Source: Solimonas soli DSM 21787 (GTDB taxonomy: Bacteria; Pseudomonadota; Gammaproteobacteria; Nevskiales; Nevskiaceae). Taken from it: a stretch of DNA of 64,000 bases. The translations under genes were made by a program, and so were the position numbers. Position 1 is the stretch's first letter. Each line of letters opens with the position of its first letter. The stretch spans positions 121,857 to 185,856 of the forward strand of contig NZ_KI440839.1 in the NCBI RefSeq assembly GCF_000474945.1, given 5' to 3'. This document shows, in pieces, positions 38,353 through 45,268 of this stretch. The notes under the pieces are model-generated. The model did no database searches, was not told the origin of the DNA, and was given only the letters and a program-made list of their open reading frames with translations.

Positions 38353-39573
38353 TTAGTTGACGGCGAACGCCCTGACGTCGCGCGCGTCGGCGGTCGGCTG
38401 CGGCGCGGCTTCGACGCGCGCCGTCACCGCCGCGCCCGGTTGCACGCGCTGCTGGCCGGCGACGATCACGCGCTCACCCGGCTTCACGCCGTCGCGGATC
38501 ACGCGCAGGCCGTCATGCACGCCGCCCAGCGTCACCGCGCGATACTCGACCTTGTTCTGCCCGTCGACGACGTAGACGAACTTCTTGCTCTGGTCGGTGC
38601 CGATGGCGCGCTCGTCGAGCAGCGTCGCCGCGTAGCGGCCGCTGCCGACCAGCTGCAGGCGGGCGAACAGGCCCGGCGTGAAGCGGCCGTCCGGGTTCGG
38701 CAGCACGGCGCGGGCGCGGATCGTGCCGGTCTGCGGGTCGAGCGCATTGTCGAGGAAATCGATCTTGCCGGCGTGCGGGAAACCCTCCTCGTTGGCGAGT
38801 CCGACGAACACCGGCAGCGCCGCTTCGCGCTCGCTCGGCCGCTCGCCGCGGCTCGCCTGCTCGGCGTACTTCAGGTAGCTCTGCTCGTCGCCGTTGAAGT
38901 AGACGTAGATCGGATCGACGGAGACGACCGAGGTCAGCACCGTCTGCCCGGCCGTCACATAGTTGCCGGCGGTGACCGCGGCGCGCGACACGCGGCCGGC
39001 GATCGGCGCGGTGACACGCGTGAACTCGAGATCGAGCCGCGCCGCTTCGACGGCGGCGCGCGCGGCGCGCAGGTTGGCGGTCATCTGGCCGCGATTGCTG
39101 ACGCGCGCGTCGTACTCCTCCCTGGAGATGGCATGCGCCTGCAGCAGGTTCTCGGCGCGTGCCGATTCGCTGGCGGCCAGCTCGCTCTGCGCGACGGCGC
39201 GCGCCAGCTCGGCTTCGGCCTGGTCGAGGCGCGCCTGGTACGGGCGCGGGTCGATCTTGAACAGCAGGTCGCCCTTCTTGACGAGCTTGCCTTCGTCGTA
39301 GGCAACCCGGTCGATGTAGCCGGTCACGCGCGGCCGCAGCTCGACGCGCTCCACGGCCTCGAAGCGGCCGCTGTACTGATCCCAGTCGACGATCTGCTGC
39401 TGCACGGCGGCGCGCACCGTGACTTCCGGCGCGGCCGGTGCCTGCGCGGCGTCGGCCTGCGACTGGCAGCCGGACAGGCCGATCGCGGCGAATACCAGCA
39501 GCGCCAGCGGCAGCAGGCTCAGCGTAGAATTGCTGATGGTGCGGCTGATGAAAGGACGGACTTGCGAGCTCAT
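38353..39573 (-). CDS. RND periplasmic adaptor lipoprotein (AcrA/MexE-like)
   Basis: This 406-residue membrane-fusion lipoprotein has a lipobox ending IGLSGC with Cys36. It contains a barrel-sandwich region (VELRPRVTGYIDRVAYDEGK), a coiled-coil hairpin, a beta-barrel, and the membrane-proximal domain near the C terminus. It couples the RND permease to the outer-membrane channel. It is the first gene of the operon, and TetR-type operators lie upstream. Confidence 0.94.
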   Translation of the reverse strand: MSSQVRPFISRTISNSTLSLLPLALLVFAAIGLSGCQSQADAAQAPAAPEVTVRAAVQQQIVDWDQYSGRFEAVERVELRPRVTGYIDRVAYDEGKLVKKGDLLFKIDPRPYQARLDQAEAELARAVAQSELAASESARAENLLQAHAISREEYDARVSNRGQMTANLRAARAAVEAARLDLEFTRVTAPIAGRVSRAAVTAGNYVTAGQTVLTSVVSVDPIYVYFNGDEQSYLKYAEQASRGERPSEREAALPVFVGLANEEGFPHAGKIDFLDNALDPQTGTIRARAVLPNPDGRFTPGLFARLQLVGSGRYAATLLDERAIGTDQSKKFVYVVDGQNKVEYRAVTLGGVHDGLRVIRDGVKPGERVIVAGQQRVQPGAAVTARVEAAPQPTADARDVRAFAVN

Positions 39574-39683
39574 GCTACGTCTCCAACAAGCTGGAGCGCC
39601 GGCGGGCGCACCCCGGGGATGGGTCTGGCAGCCTTCCGTGCCGTCCGGTTGACGTCCGTGTCGAAACGGGAGAAGCTGCGTGC

Positions 39684-39699
39684 GTTACCGGTCAGTAAC
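39684..39699. promoter_or_regulatory. TetR operator copy 1
   Basis: GTTACCGGTCAGTAAC has the palindromic ends GTTAC/GTAAC. It recurs three more times in the window, always between a TetR-type regulator and its divergent neighbour. Confidence 0.75.
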
Positions 39700-39710
39700 G
39701 TTTGATGTAC

Positions 39711-39726
39711 GTTACCGGCCAGTAAC
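39711..39726. promoter_or_regulatory. TetR operator copy 2
   Basis: GTTACCGGCCAGTAAC lies 27 bp after copy 1 and differs at one position. Both lie between the efflux adaptor and the first TetR gene, so the regulator probably controls itself and the pump operon. Confidence 0.75.
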
Positions 39727-39779
39727 ATCCTCTGTCAAGAAGTCCGGTGCGGTTTTTTAGGCGGAAGAGGTAAAAAGTT

Positions 39780-40427
39780 ATGAGCGAAGACAAATCGCGG
39801 TCGTCGGCGGCGCCGGAAGGCGGCGGTCGCGTCCGTGATCGCATCTTCCAGACGGCCCGTGAGCTGTTCTATCGGCAGGGCATCCGCGCCGTCGGCGTCG
39901 ACGCCATCGCCTGCGGCGCCGGCACCAACAAGATGAGCTTCTACCGCAGCTTTCCGTCCAAGGACGATCTCGTCGCCGAGTGCCTCAAGGCGCAGGTCGC
40001 CGAATCGTGGGAGCGCTGGGACGCGGCGATCGCCCCATACGCCGGCAATCCGCGCCGCCAGATCGAAGCGATCTTCGAGATGATCATGAACAAGGCCTGC
40101 GGCGACGATGCCTGCGGCTGCCCGCTCAGCAACGCCGCCGTCGAGCTGCGCGAGGCCGAGCATCCCGGTCATCAGGTGATCCGCGGCCACAAGACCGAGG
40201 TGCGCCGCCGCCTGCGCGCGCTCGCCGCCGAAGCCAAGGCCAGCGATCCCGACTCGCTCGGCGACGCCTTGATGCTGCTGCTCGAAGGCAGTACGACGAC
40301 CCGCCTCACCTTCGCCGGTCGCAGCGGCCCGCTCAGCAACGCCCTGAACGCCGTGCGTACCCTGCTCGATGCCTATGTGCCACCCACCGCGACGGCGGCA
40401 AAGAAGCGGAGCAAGGCCGCCGCCTGA
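39780..40427 (+). CDS. TetR family regulator 1
   Basis: This 215-residue TetR repressor has an N-terminal HTH (RVRDRIFQTARELFYRQGIR, then AGTNKMSFYRSFPSKDDLV as recognition and cap helices) and a ligand domain of about 150 residues. Several Cys lie in the ligand domain (CGDDACGCPLSNAA), as in redox-sensing NemR- or AcuR-like proteins. It diverges from the RND operon across a paired operator. It is 215 residues long, like its paralogue at 42917, and the HTH is nearly identical. Electrophile or redox sensing is inferred, not shown. Confidence 0.9.
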   Translation: MSEDKSRSSAAPEGGGRVRDRIFQTARELFYRQGIRAVGVDAIACGAGTNKMSFYRSFPSKDDLVAECLKAQVAESWERWDAAIAPYAGNPRRQIEAIFEMIMNKACGDDACGCPLSNAAVELREAEHPGHQVIRGHKTEVRRRLRALAAEAKASDPDSLGDALMLLLEGSTTTRLTFAGRSGPLSNALNAVRTLLDAYVPPTATAAKKRSKAAA

Positions 40428-40450
40428 CCCAGGGCGGCGCGTCAGACGAA

Positions 40451-40479
40451 AGCCGGCTGCGTCAGTAGCCGGCTTTTTT
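40451..40479 (+). terminator. Rho-independent terminator after TetR 1
   Basis: A perfect 8-bp stem AGCCGGCT/AGCCGGCT with an 8-nt loop is followed by a run of T (40475-40479). It ends the first TetR transcript and isolates the broken-gene stretch that follows. Confidence 0.9.
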
Positions 40480-40497
40480 GTTTCCCGCGACGATCGA

Positions 40498-40779
40498 ATG
40501 AAGCGTCTGCCCGCGTCCAAGCGCAGCAGCCTGGCTGCTGCGGCGCTCATCTGCTTTGCCGTCGACCAGCCGGCCCTTGCCCGGTACACCGCGTCCGACA
40601 CGCCGAAGCCGCCGCGACGCAGCGGAATCGTCCGCCGGCATCGCCGCGATCATCGTCACTTCGCAGCATCGCGAAAAAAAGCTGAAGGACGTACCGATCG
40701 CCGTCACCGCCGCCACTGCCGAGCAGATGCAGGCGCAGGGCGTCAGCAATGCCTTCGACACTGGCCGCAAGGTCGGCAC
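40498..40779 (+). pseudogene. Broken 5' fragment of a TonB-dependent receptor gene
   Basis: An ATG at 40498 opens a signal-peptide-like frame (MKRLPASKRSSLAAAALICF, then ALA). Another frame from about 40620 reads IIVTSQHREKKLKDVPIAVT, then AEQMQAQGV, which is the TonB box and plug start of a TonB-dependent receptor. The two parts are joined only across a frameshift near 40605-40620. The barrel is absent, and the sequence runs into a different gene remnant at about 40780. The gene is dead. Confidence 0.7.
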
Positions 40780-41475
40780 GGGCCGGTGCGCATGGAAGGC
40801 GCTGCCGGCGATCCGCTGACGCTCGACGACGGGCGTGCGGTCGTCATCGCCGAAGATCGCCTGCAGGTCATGCTCGACGCCAAGCGCACGGTCCGCTCGA
40901 TCAGCGCGAATCGCGAGATCGCGTCGCTTCAGGATCTCGTCGGTCGTCCGTCGATCGACGGTCTGCGCGGCGCCATCGCGGAAGCGCTGTCCGGCGAAGC
41001 CGCGGCGGGCGCGCCCTATACACGCTCATCGGCGCCCTCGCTCGTACACCTGGACGATCCGCTCGGCTGGCATGCGCTTCCGCCGGGCCGCGGCATGGAC
41101 CACTGCCGCTACCGCCGCATCGACGCGTGGATCGAACACGATCTTATCCGCGTCGACTCGATGACCCAGGACAGCGCCGCCGCGCCCGACGATGCGCGGG
41201 AGGCGGCGCACGAATGCGCGCTGCAGGCGACGACCGATGCGCGACGCGAGAGCCGATCGCGGTCGACGCCCGGCCGCACATCCTGCCGTATCGCGAATGT
41301 CCCGGCGCCGTCGGCAATCTGCAGCGAGTCGTCGGCGCACCGCTGAACGGGCTGCGCGCACCTGCTCGGAACCTTGCGCCGCACGGACGGCTGCACGCAC
41401 CTCAATGACGCGACACGCGCACTGGCGGAGATCCCGCAACTGCTGCGAGCGCCGCGTGACGCCGGGCCGGCGTAG
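40780..41475 (+). pseudogene. Frameshifted DUF2889-like remnant
   Basis: Fragments in several frames match the long DUF2889-type pattern as I remember it: GPVRMEG at 40780, LTLDDGRAVVIAEDRLQVML, DDPLGWHALPPGRGM, RIDAWIEHDLIRVDSM, RPHILPYRECPGAVGNLQRV, and, in another frame, RRTDGCTHLNDATRAL up to the stop at 41475. Frameshifts are needed at least near 41020 and 41350, so no intact product is encoded. The family is often found near steroid or lipid degradation genes. The naming is moderate confidence; the decay is clear. Confidence 0.6.
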
Positions 41476-41497
41476 GCGCTTCCGGCGCGTTTCGCGC

Positions 41498-42673
41498 TCA
41501 GAGATCGTGCGAGAGCACGAGTCCACCCCACAGCATCGAGCGATCGCCGGGCTCGCGCTTGAGCTCGGAAGTCTGGTAGCGCACCACCCACGACAGCCGG
41601 TACTCCTCGTACAGCTGCGCGGTGACGCCGATCCACCCTTCGCCGATCAGCGGCCGCACGTCGCTCTCGCCGTAGTCGAGATCGCTGTCGCGGAACTGGC
41701 CCTGCAGGAAACTGTTGTAGAGGCGCGCGTGCAGCTTCACGCCGCCCCACACGTAGAACTCGCGCGAACCCGGATTCATGACGCTGCCGCCGGTCGACGG
41801 CGCCGGCTCGGCAATGTACTCGACGCGGTCGGGCGGACCCGCCCACCACGGCGTGTTGATGCGCCCCCAGCGCCAGGACAGCGCGGCGGTGCCTTCGGTC
41901 AGGTAACCGACGCTGCCGGCGGCGGCGCTCTTCACCTCGTAGCGCGTGCCGCCGCCGGTCGTACCGGCGAAGCGCAGGTCCTGCCGTGTCAGCGTGTAGC
42001 GGAAGGTCGGCTCGCCGCCGTCGGCGATCTGATGATCCCAGCCGCGTGGCTTGCGCGCGCCGATCATCTCGTGGAAGCGGTCCTGAAACTCGGGCACCAG
42101 ATGCGTGCCGAGCACGCCGACCGACAAGCTCGTGTGATAGACGGTGCTTTCGTCTCCGGTGATGTAGCTGCGGCCGTTGGCCACATAGGCGAGGCTCGCG
42201 TAAGGCCGGTCGCCGTCGCGCAGCTCGGCGTCGGCGATGTCGCCCGGCGTGAAGGCCAGCGCCCCGAACTGGATGCTGTGCAGCTGGAAGGCACGGCCGG
42301 CGGTCGGGACGAACAGGTTGTCGATCCAGCCGAGCGGCTTGTCGAGCGACAGCCACATCGTCTGCGCGCGGCGGCCGGCGAGCGTGACGGCGATGCCGCC
42401 GGTGTAGTCCTCGTCGCGCTCGGTCGGCGTCAGCGTGTCGTTGTCGAAATAGAAGGTCCAGCCGGTGTCGGCACGTTCGCGGCCGGTTTCGTCGAGCACC
42501 ACGCCCTTCAGCGGTTCGCTGTTCGGAGGCTCGATCTCGCCGTTGCTCGCCTGCGCGCCGTGCGGCGCCGCCCACGCCAGCACCAGCAGCAGCGCGGTAC
42601 CGCGCAAGGCGCGGCGCAGACCGGCGGCGGCCGGTGACGAAGCTGCATCCTGCTCCTCTTGTCCGGATTTCAT
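41498..42673 (-). CDS. LpxR-like outer-membrane lipid A deacylase family protein
   Basis: This 391-residue protein starts at ATG 42673 and has a signal peptide ending AQASN. The mature part has a beta-barrel pattern and the LpxR (DUF2219) signature FYFDNDTLTPTERDEDYTGG. It also has DRPYASLAYVANGRSY and the C-terminal barrel strand ending LVLSHDL. LpxR removes the 3'-acyloxyacyl chain of lipid A. The catalytic Asn/Asp equivalents are present in the first motif. It diverges from the second TetR gene across two copies of the shared operator, so it is probably repressed by it. Confidence 0.85.
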   Translation of the reverse strand: MKSGQEEQDAASSPAAAGLRRALRGTALLLVLAWAAPHGAQASNGEIEPPNSEPLKGVVLDETGRERADTGWTFYFDNDTLTPTERDEDYTGGIAVTLAGRRAQTMWLSLDKPLGWIDNLFVPTAGRAFQLHSIQFGALAFTPGDIADAELRDGDRPYASLAYVANGRSYITGDESTVYHTSLSVGVLGTHLVPEFQDRFHEMIGARKPRGWDHQIADGGEPTFRYTLTRQDLRFAGTTGGGTRYEVKSAAAGSVGYLTEGTAALSWRWGRINTPWWAGPPDRVEYIAEPAPSTGGSVMNPGSREFYVWGGVKLHARLYNSFLQGQFRDSDLDYGESDVRPLIGEGWIGVTAQLYEEYRLSWVVRYQTSELKREPGDRSMLWGGLVLSHDL

Positions 42674-42805
42674 TTTCAGTTTCTCCGCATCCGGTGTACC
42701 CGTTCCGTGGCCCGGCGCTGCGCGAGGCTGCGGGTCTGCTGCCGCCCTCGCGTCTTGACGCCCGGACCGATCAGCGGAACCCGCTAAGAAAATCGGGGTC
42801 GGCGA

Positions 42806-42821
42806 GTGACCGGTCAGTAAC
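42806..42821. promoter_or_regulatory. TetR operator copy 3
   Basis: GTGACCGGTCAGTAAC differs from copy 1 at a single base. It lies between lpxR-like and TetR 2. A TATAAA at 42829-42834 lies between copies 3 and 4 and could be a -10 box. Confidence 0.75.
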
Positions 42822-42834
42822 ATTATGGTATAAA

Positions 42835-42850
42835 GTTACCGATCGGTAAC
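42835..42850. promoter_or_regulatory. TetR operator copy 4
   Basis: GTTACCGATCGGTAAC is a perfect 16-bp palindrome, the strongest of the four operator copies. It lies 29 bp after copy 3 and 67 bp before TetR 2. Confidence 0.8.
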
Positions 42851-42916
42851 GCTCAAGTCAACGGGCACTGTCACCGGGCACTGTCAGGCCGGACACCACG
42901 GCAGGAGGTCACCGCC

Positions 42917-43564
42917 ATGAGCCAGCACAAACCGCCGCCGCACGACGCGGCGCCGGCCGGCGAGCGCGTGCGCGACCGCATCTTCAGAACGGCGCGCGAG
43001 CTGTTCTATCGGCAAGGCATCCGCGCCGTCGGCGTCGATGCGATCGCCAGCGAAGCCGGCACCAACAAGATGAGCTTCTACCGGAGCTTCGCCTCTAAAG
43101 ACGAACTCGTCGCTGAATGCCTGCGGGCGCAGGAGGACGAGTACTGGTTGTGGTGGAACACGGTCACGGCGCCGCACGCCGGCGACCCGCGCGCGCAGAT
43201 CGAGGCGCTGTTCGCCGCCAATGCCGAGCGCTCGCGCCGGATCGAGAGCTGTGGCTGCGCCATCAACAACGCCGCGGTCGAGCTGCGCGACGAAATGCAC
43301 CCGGGTCACATCATCATCCTGGAGCACAAGGCGGAAGTGCGCCGTCGCCTGCGCGCCCTCGCCGCGGCCGCCGGCGCCGAAGACGCCGACACCCTGGGCG
43401 ATGCCCTGATGCTGCTGCTCGAAGGCAGCGCCGCGACGCGGCTTACCTTCGACGACTGTGACAGCGCACCGCTGTGCAAGGCCTCGGCCGGCGCCCGCGC
43501 GCTGCTCGATGCCTATCTGCCGGCGGCCGGCGAGCGGGCCGCCAAGCGACGCGGCGCCGCCTAG
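42917..43564 (+). CDS. TetR family regulator 2
   Basis: This 215-residue paralogue of TetR 1 has an almost identical HTH (RELFYRQGIRAVGVDAIA and AGTNKMSFYRSF) and the same ligand-domain layout with GCAINNAAVELRDEMHPGH. The Cys pair near residue 118 (ESCGC) is partly conserved. It diverges from the lpxR-like gene across two shared-type operators, which predicts binding to the same DNA motif as TetR 1 and possible cross-regulation. Confidence 0.9.
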   Translation: MSQHKPPPHDAAPAGERVRDRIFRTARELFYRQGIRAVGVDAIASEAGTNKMSFYRSFASKDELVAECLRAQEDEYWLWWNTVTAPHAGDPRAQIEALFAANAERSRRIESCGCAINNAAVELRDEMHPGHIIILEHKAEVRRRLRALAAAAGAEDADTLGDALMLLLEGSAATRLTFDDCDSAPLCKASAGARALLDAYLPAAGERAAKRRGAA

Positions 43565-43587
43565 GACCGGCGAACGCCACGGCCGCG

Positions 43588-44301
43588 TCAGGCGGCGCGG
43601 CCGCAGCGCAGGTTCGCCGGCACCGCAATGTCCATCAGCTTCGGCGAGGCGAGCCTGAGGTTGTTCATGATCGCCACATACTCGTCGGCGCTGTTCACCT
43701 GCAGACGCGGGTTGTGCGCACGCTCCTCGGCGATCGTCGACACCGTGTGGCCGCGATAATCGTGCGCCGGATAGACGAAGGTATCGTCCGGCAGGCACAG
43801 CAGCTTGTTGAAGATCGAATCGTAGGAGCGGTTCGGGTCGCCATTCTGGAAATCGGTGCGGCCGGTGCCGCGAATCAGCAGCACGTCGCCGGTGAAGACG
43901 CGCGCCGCGTTCGCCGCGTCGCCTTCGTAGTGCAGGCTGAACGATTCGTCGGTGTGGCCCGGTGTATAGATGGCGCGCAGATGCAGGCCGTCGATGGCGA
44001 TCCGCTCGCCGTCGCGAAAACGCGTCGTCACGCATTCGGCGCGGCTCTGCTCGCCCATCGCCGTCACGCAGGCGGTCGCGTCGCGCAGCGCGCCGAGCGC
44101 GGTGACGTGATCGGCGTGCGTGTGCGTGTCGATCGCCAGCACCAGCCTCAGACCGAGCTCGTCGATCAGCTGCAACAGCTCCTCGGTCTTTTCCAGCACC
44201 GGATCGATGATCAGCGCCTCGCCACCGGCGCGCGAGGCCAGCAGATAGGTGTAGGTGCTCGACTCGCGCTCGAACAGCTGCCGGAAGATCATGCCTTTCA
44301 T
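43588..44301 (-). CDS. Persulfide dioxygenase-like metallo-beta-lactamase
   Basis: This 237-residue protein is an MBL-fold enzyme of the ETHE1/Blh persulfide dioxygenase group. The iron ligands are in DTHTHADHVTALGAL. IYTPGHTDESFSLHYEGD, VFTGDVLLIRGTGRTDF and YPAHDYRGHTVSTI are typical. It oxidises glutathione persulfide to sulfite. ATG 44292 is an alternative start. It is encoded downstream of the two YeeE/YedE halves, the classic sulfide-detoxification arrangement. Confidence 0.92.
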   Translation of the reverse strand: MKGMIFRQLFERESSTYTYLLASRAGGEALIIDPVLEKTEELLQLIDELGLRLVLAIDTHTHADHVTALGALRDATACVTAMGEQSRAECVTTRFRDGERIAIDGLHLRAIYTPGHTDESFSLHYEGDAANAARVFTGDVLLIRGTGRTDFQNGDPNRSYDSIFNKLLCLPDDTFVYPAHDYRGHTVSTIAEERAHNPRLQVNSADEYVAIMNNLRLASPKLMDIAVPANLRCGRAA

Positions 44302-44320
44302 CTCGGAGGGAACGAGTCGC

Positions 44321-44782
44321 TCAACCGCACGCGGCGTCGCCGTCGCTCGCCTGCGGCGCGCGCTTCGACGCGCGGCGCGGCGCGCAGCGCGACGCCAGGC
44401 GCATGCCGATCGCCATGGCCAGCACGAAGACGATCGCGCCGAGACTGCCGCCGCTGGCGACCACCAGTACCGGTCCCGGGCAGAGCCCCGACAGTCCCCA
44501 GCCGATGCCGAACAAGGTCGCGCCGACCAGCAGCTGCGGCGTCAGCGGCGAGCGCGGCGGCAGCACGATCGGCTGCGCGCCGATCAGCGTGCGCGGATGG
44601 CGCCGTGCATACGCGAAGGCCGGCAAGGCGATCGCCAGTGCCGCCGCCATGACGAAGGCCAGCGACGGATCCCAGGCGCGGGTCACGTCGAGGAAGGCCA
44701 GCACCTTGTGCGGATCGGCCATGCCGGACACCAGCATGCCGGCACCGAACAGCAGGCCGGCGACCAGCGGTACGAGCCTCAT
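44321..44782 (-). CDS. YeeE/YedE (DUF6691) transporter, second half
   Basis: This 153-residue membrane protein has four hydrophobic segments and the conserved Cys motif GWGLSGLCPGPVLVVASGG. It matches the DUF6691/PmpB half of split YeeE/YedE sulfur transporters, which move thiosulfate or related sulfur compounds. Its basic C-terminal tail is short. It overlaps the preceding half by ATGA and probably forms a complex with it. Confidence 0.88.
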   Translation of the reverse strand: MRLVPLVAGLLFGAGMLVSGMADPHKVLAFLDVTRAWDPSLAFVMAAALAIALPAFAYARRHPRTLIGAQPIVLPPRSPLTPQLLVGATLFGIGWGLSGLCPGPVLVVASGGSLGAIVFVLAMAIGMRLASRCAPRRASKRAPQASDGDAACG

Positions 44783-45207
44783 GCCAGACCGCCGAAGCCG
44801 AGCGCGACGACCAGCGCGGCGACGCCCATGAAGATCAGCGTCGCCGTCAGGCTGCGCGGCGACAGGTTGGCGATACCGCAGATGCCGTGACCGCTGGTGC
44901 AGCCGGTGCCGATGTTCGTGCCAATGCCGACCAGCAGGCCGGCGAAAACCAGCTTCGGCCACACCGGATCGGCCAGAAAATCCGGCCGCGTCCAGAACCC
45001 GGCGAAACTCGCCAGCCAGGGCGCGGCGAGCAGGCCGACGATGAACCACAGCGCGACCGGCGTCGCCCGCCCGGTGACGAGCGAGCCGAACAGGCCGCTG
45101 ATGCCGGCGATGCGCCCGCTGCCGAGCAGCAGCACCGAGACCGCAGCGCCGATCAGCACGCCGCCGATCAGCGCGTGAATGACGGAATCCGTCGTCATTC
45201 CCATCAT
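44779..45207 (-). CDS. YeeE/YedE transporter, first half
   Basis: This 142-residue membrane protein has four hydrophobic segments and the Cys motif GTNIGTGCTSGHGICGIANL. It matches the PmpA half of split YeeE/YedE transporters. The start ATG 45207 has AAGGAG 9 nt upstream; ATG 45198 is also possible. The operon pmpA-pmpB-persulfide dioxygenase imports or releases sulfur species and oxidises persulfides. Confidence 0.88.
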   Translation of the reverse strand: MMGMTTDSVIHALIGGVLIGAAVSVLLLGSGRIAGISGLFGSLVTGRATPVALWFIVGLLAAPWLASFAGFWTRPDFLADPVWPKLVFAGLLVGIGTNIGTGCTSGHGICGIANLSPRSLTATLIFMGVAALVVALGFGGLA

Positions 45208-45268
45208 CACGACTCTCTCCTTCACGGTGACGGCATCTTGCCGCCGCACCATCGTCGAACCGGAGCGC

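Noticed and set aside
40369-41346. A 325-codon frame as an intact gene after TetR 1
   Set aside because: It begins inside TetR 1, crosses its terminator and mixes fragments of two unrelated families.
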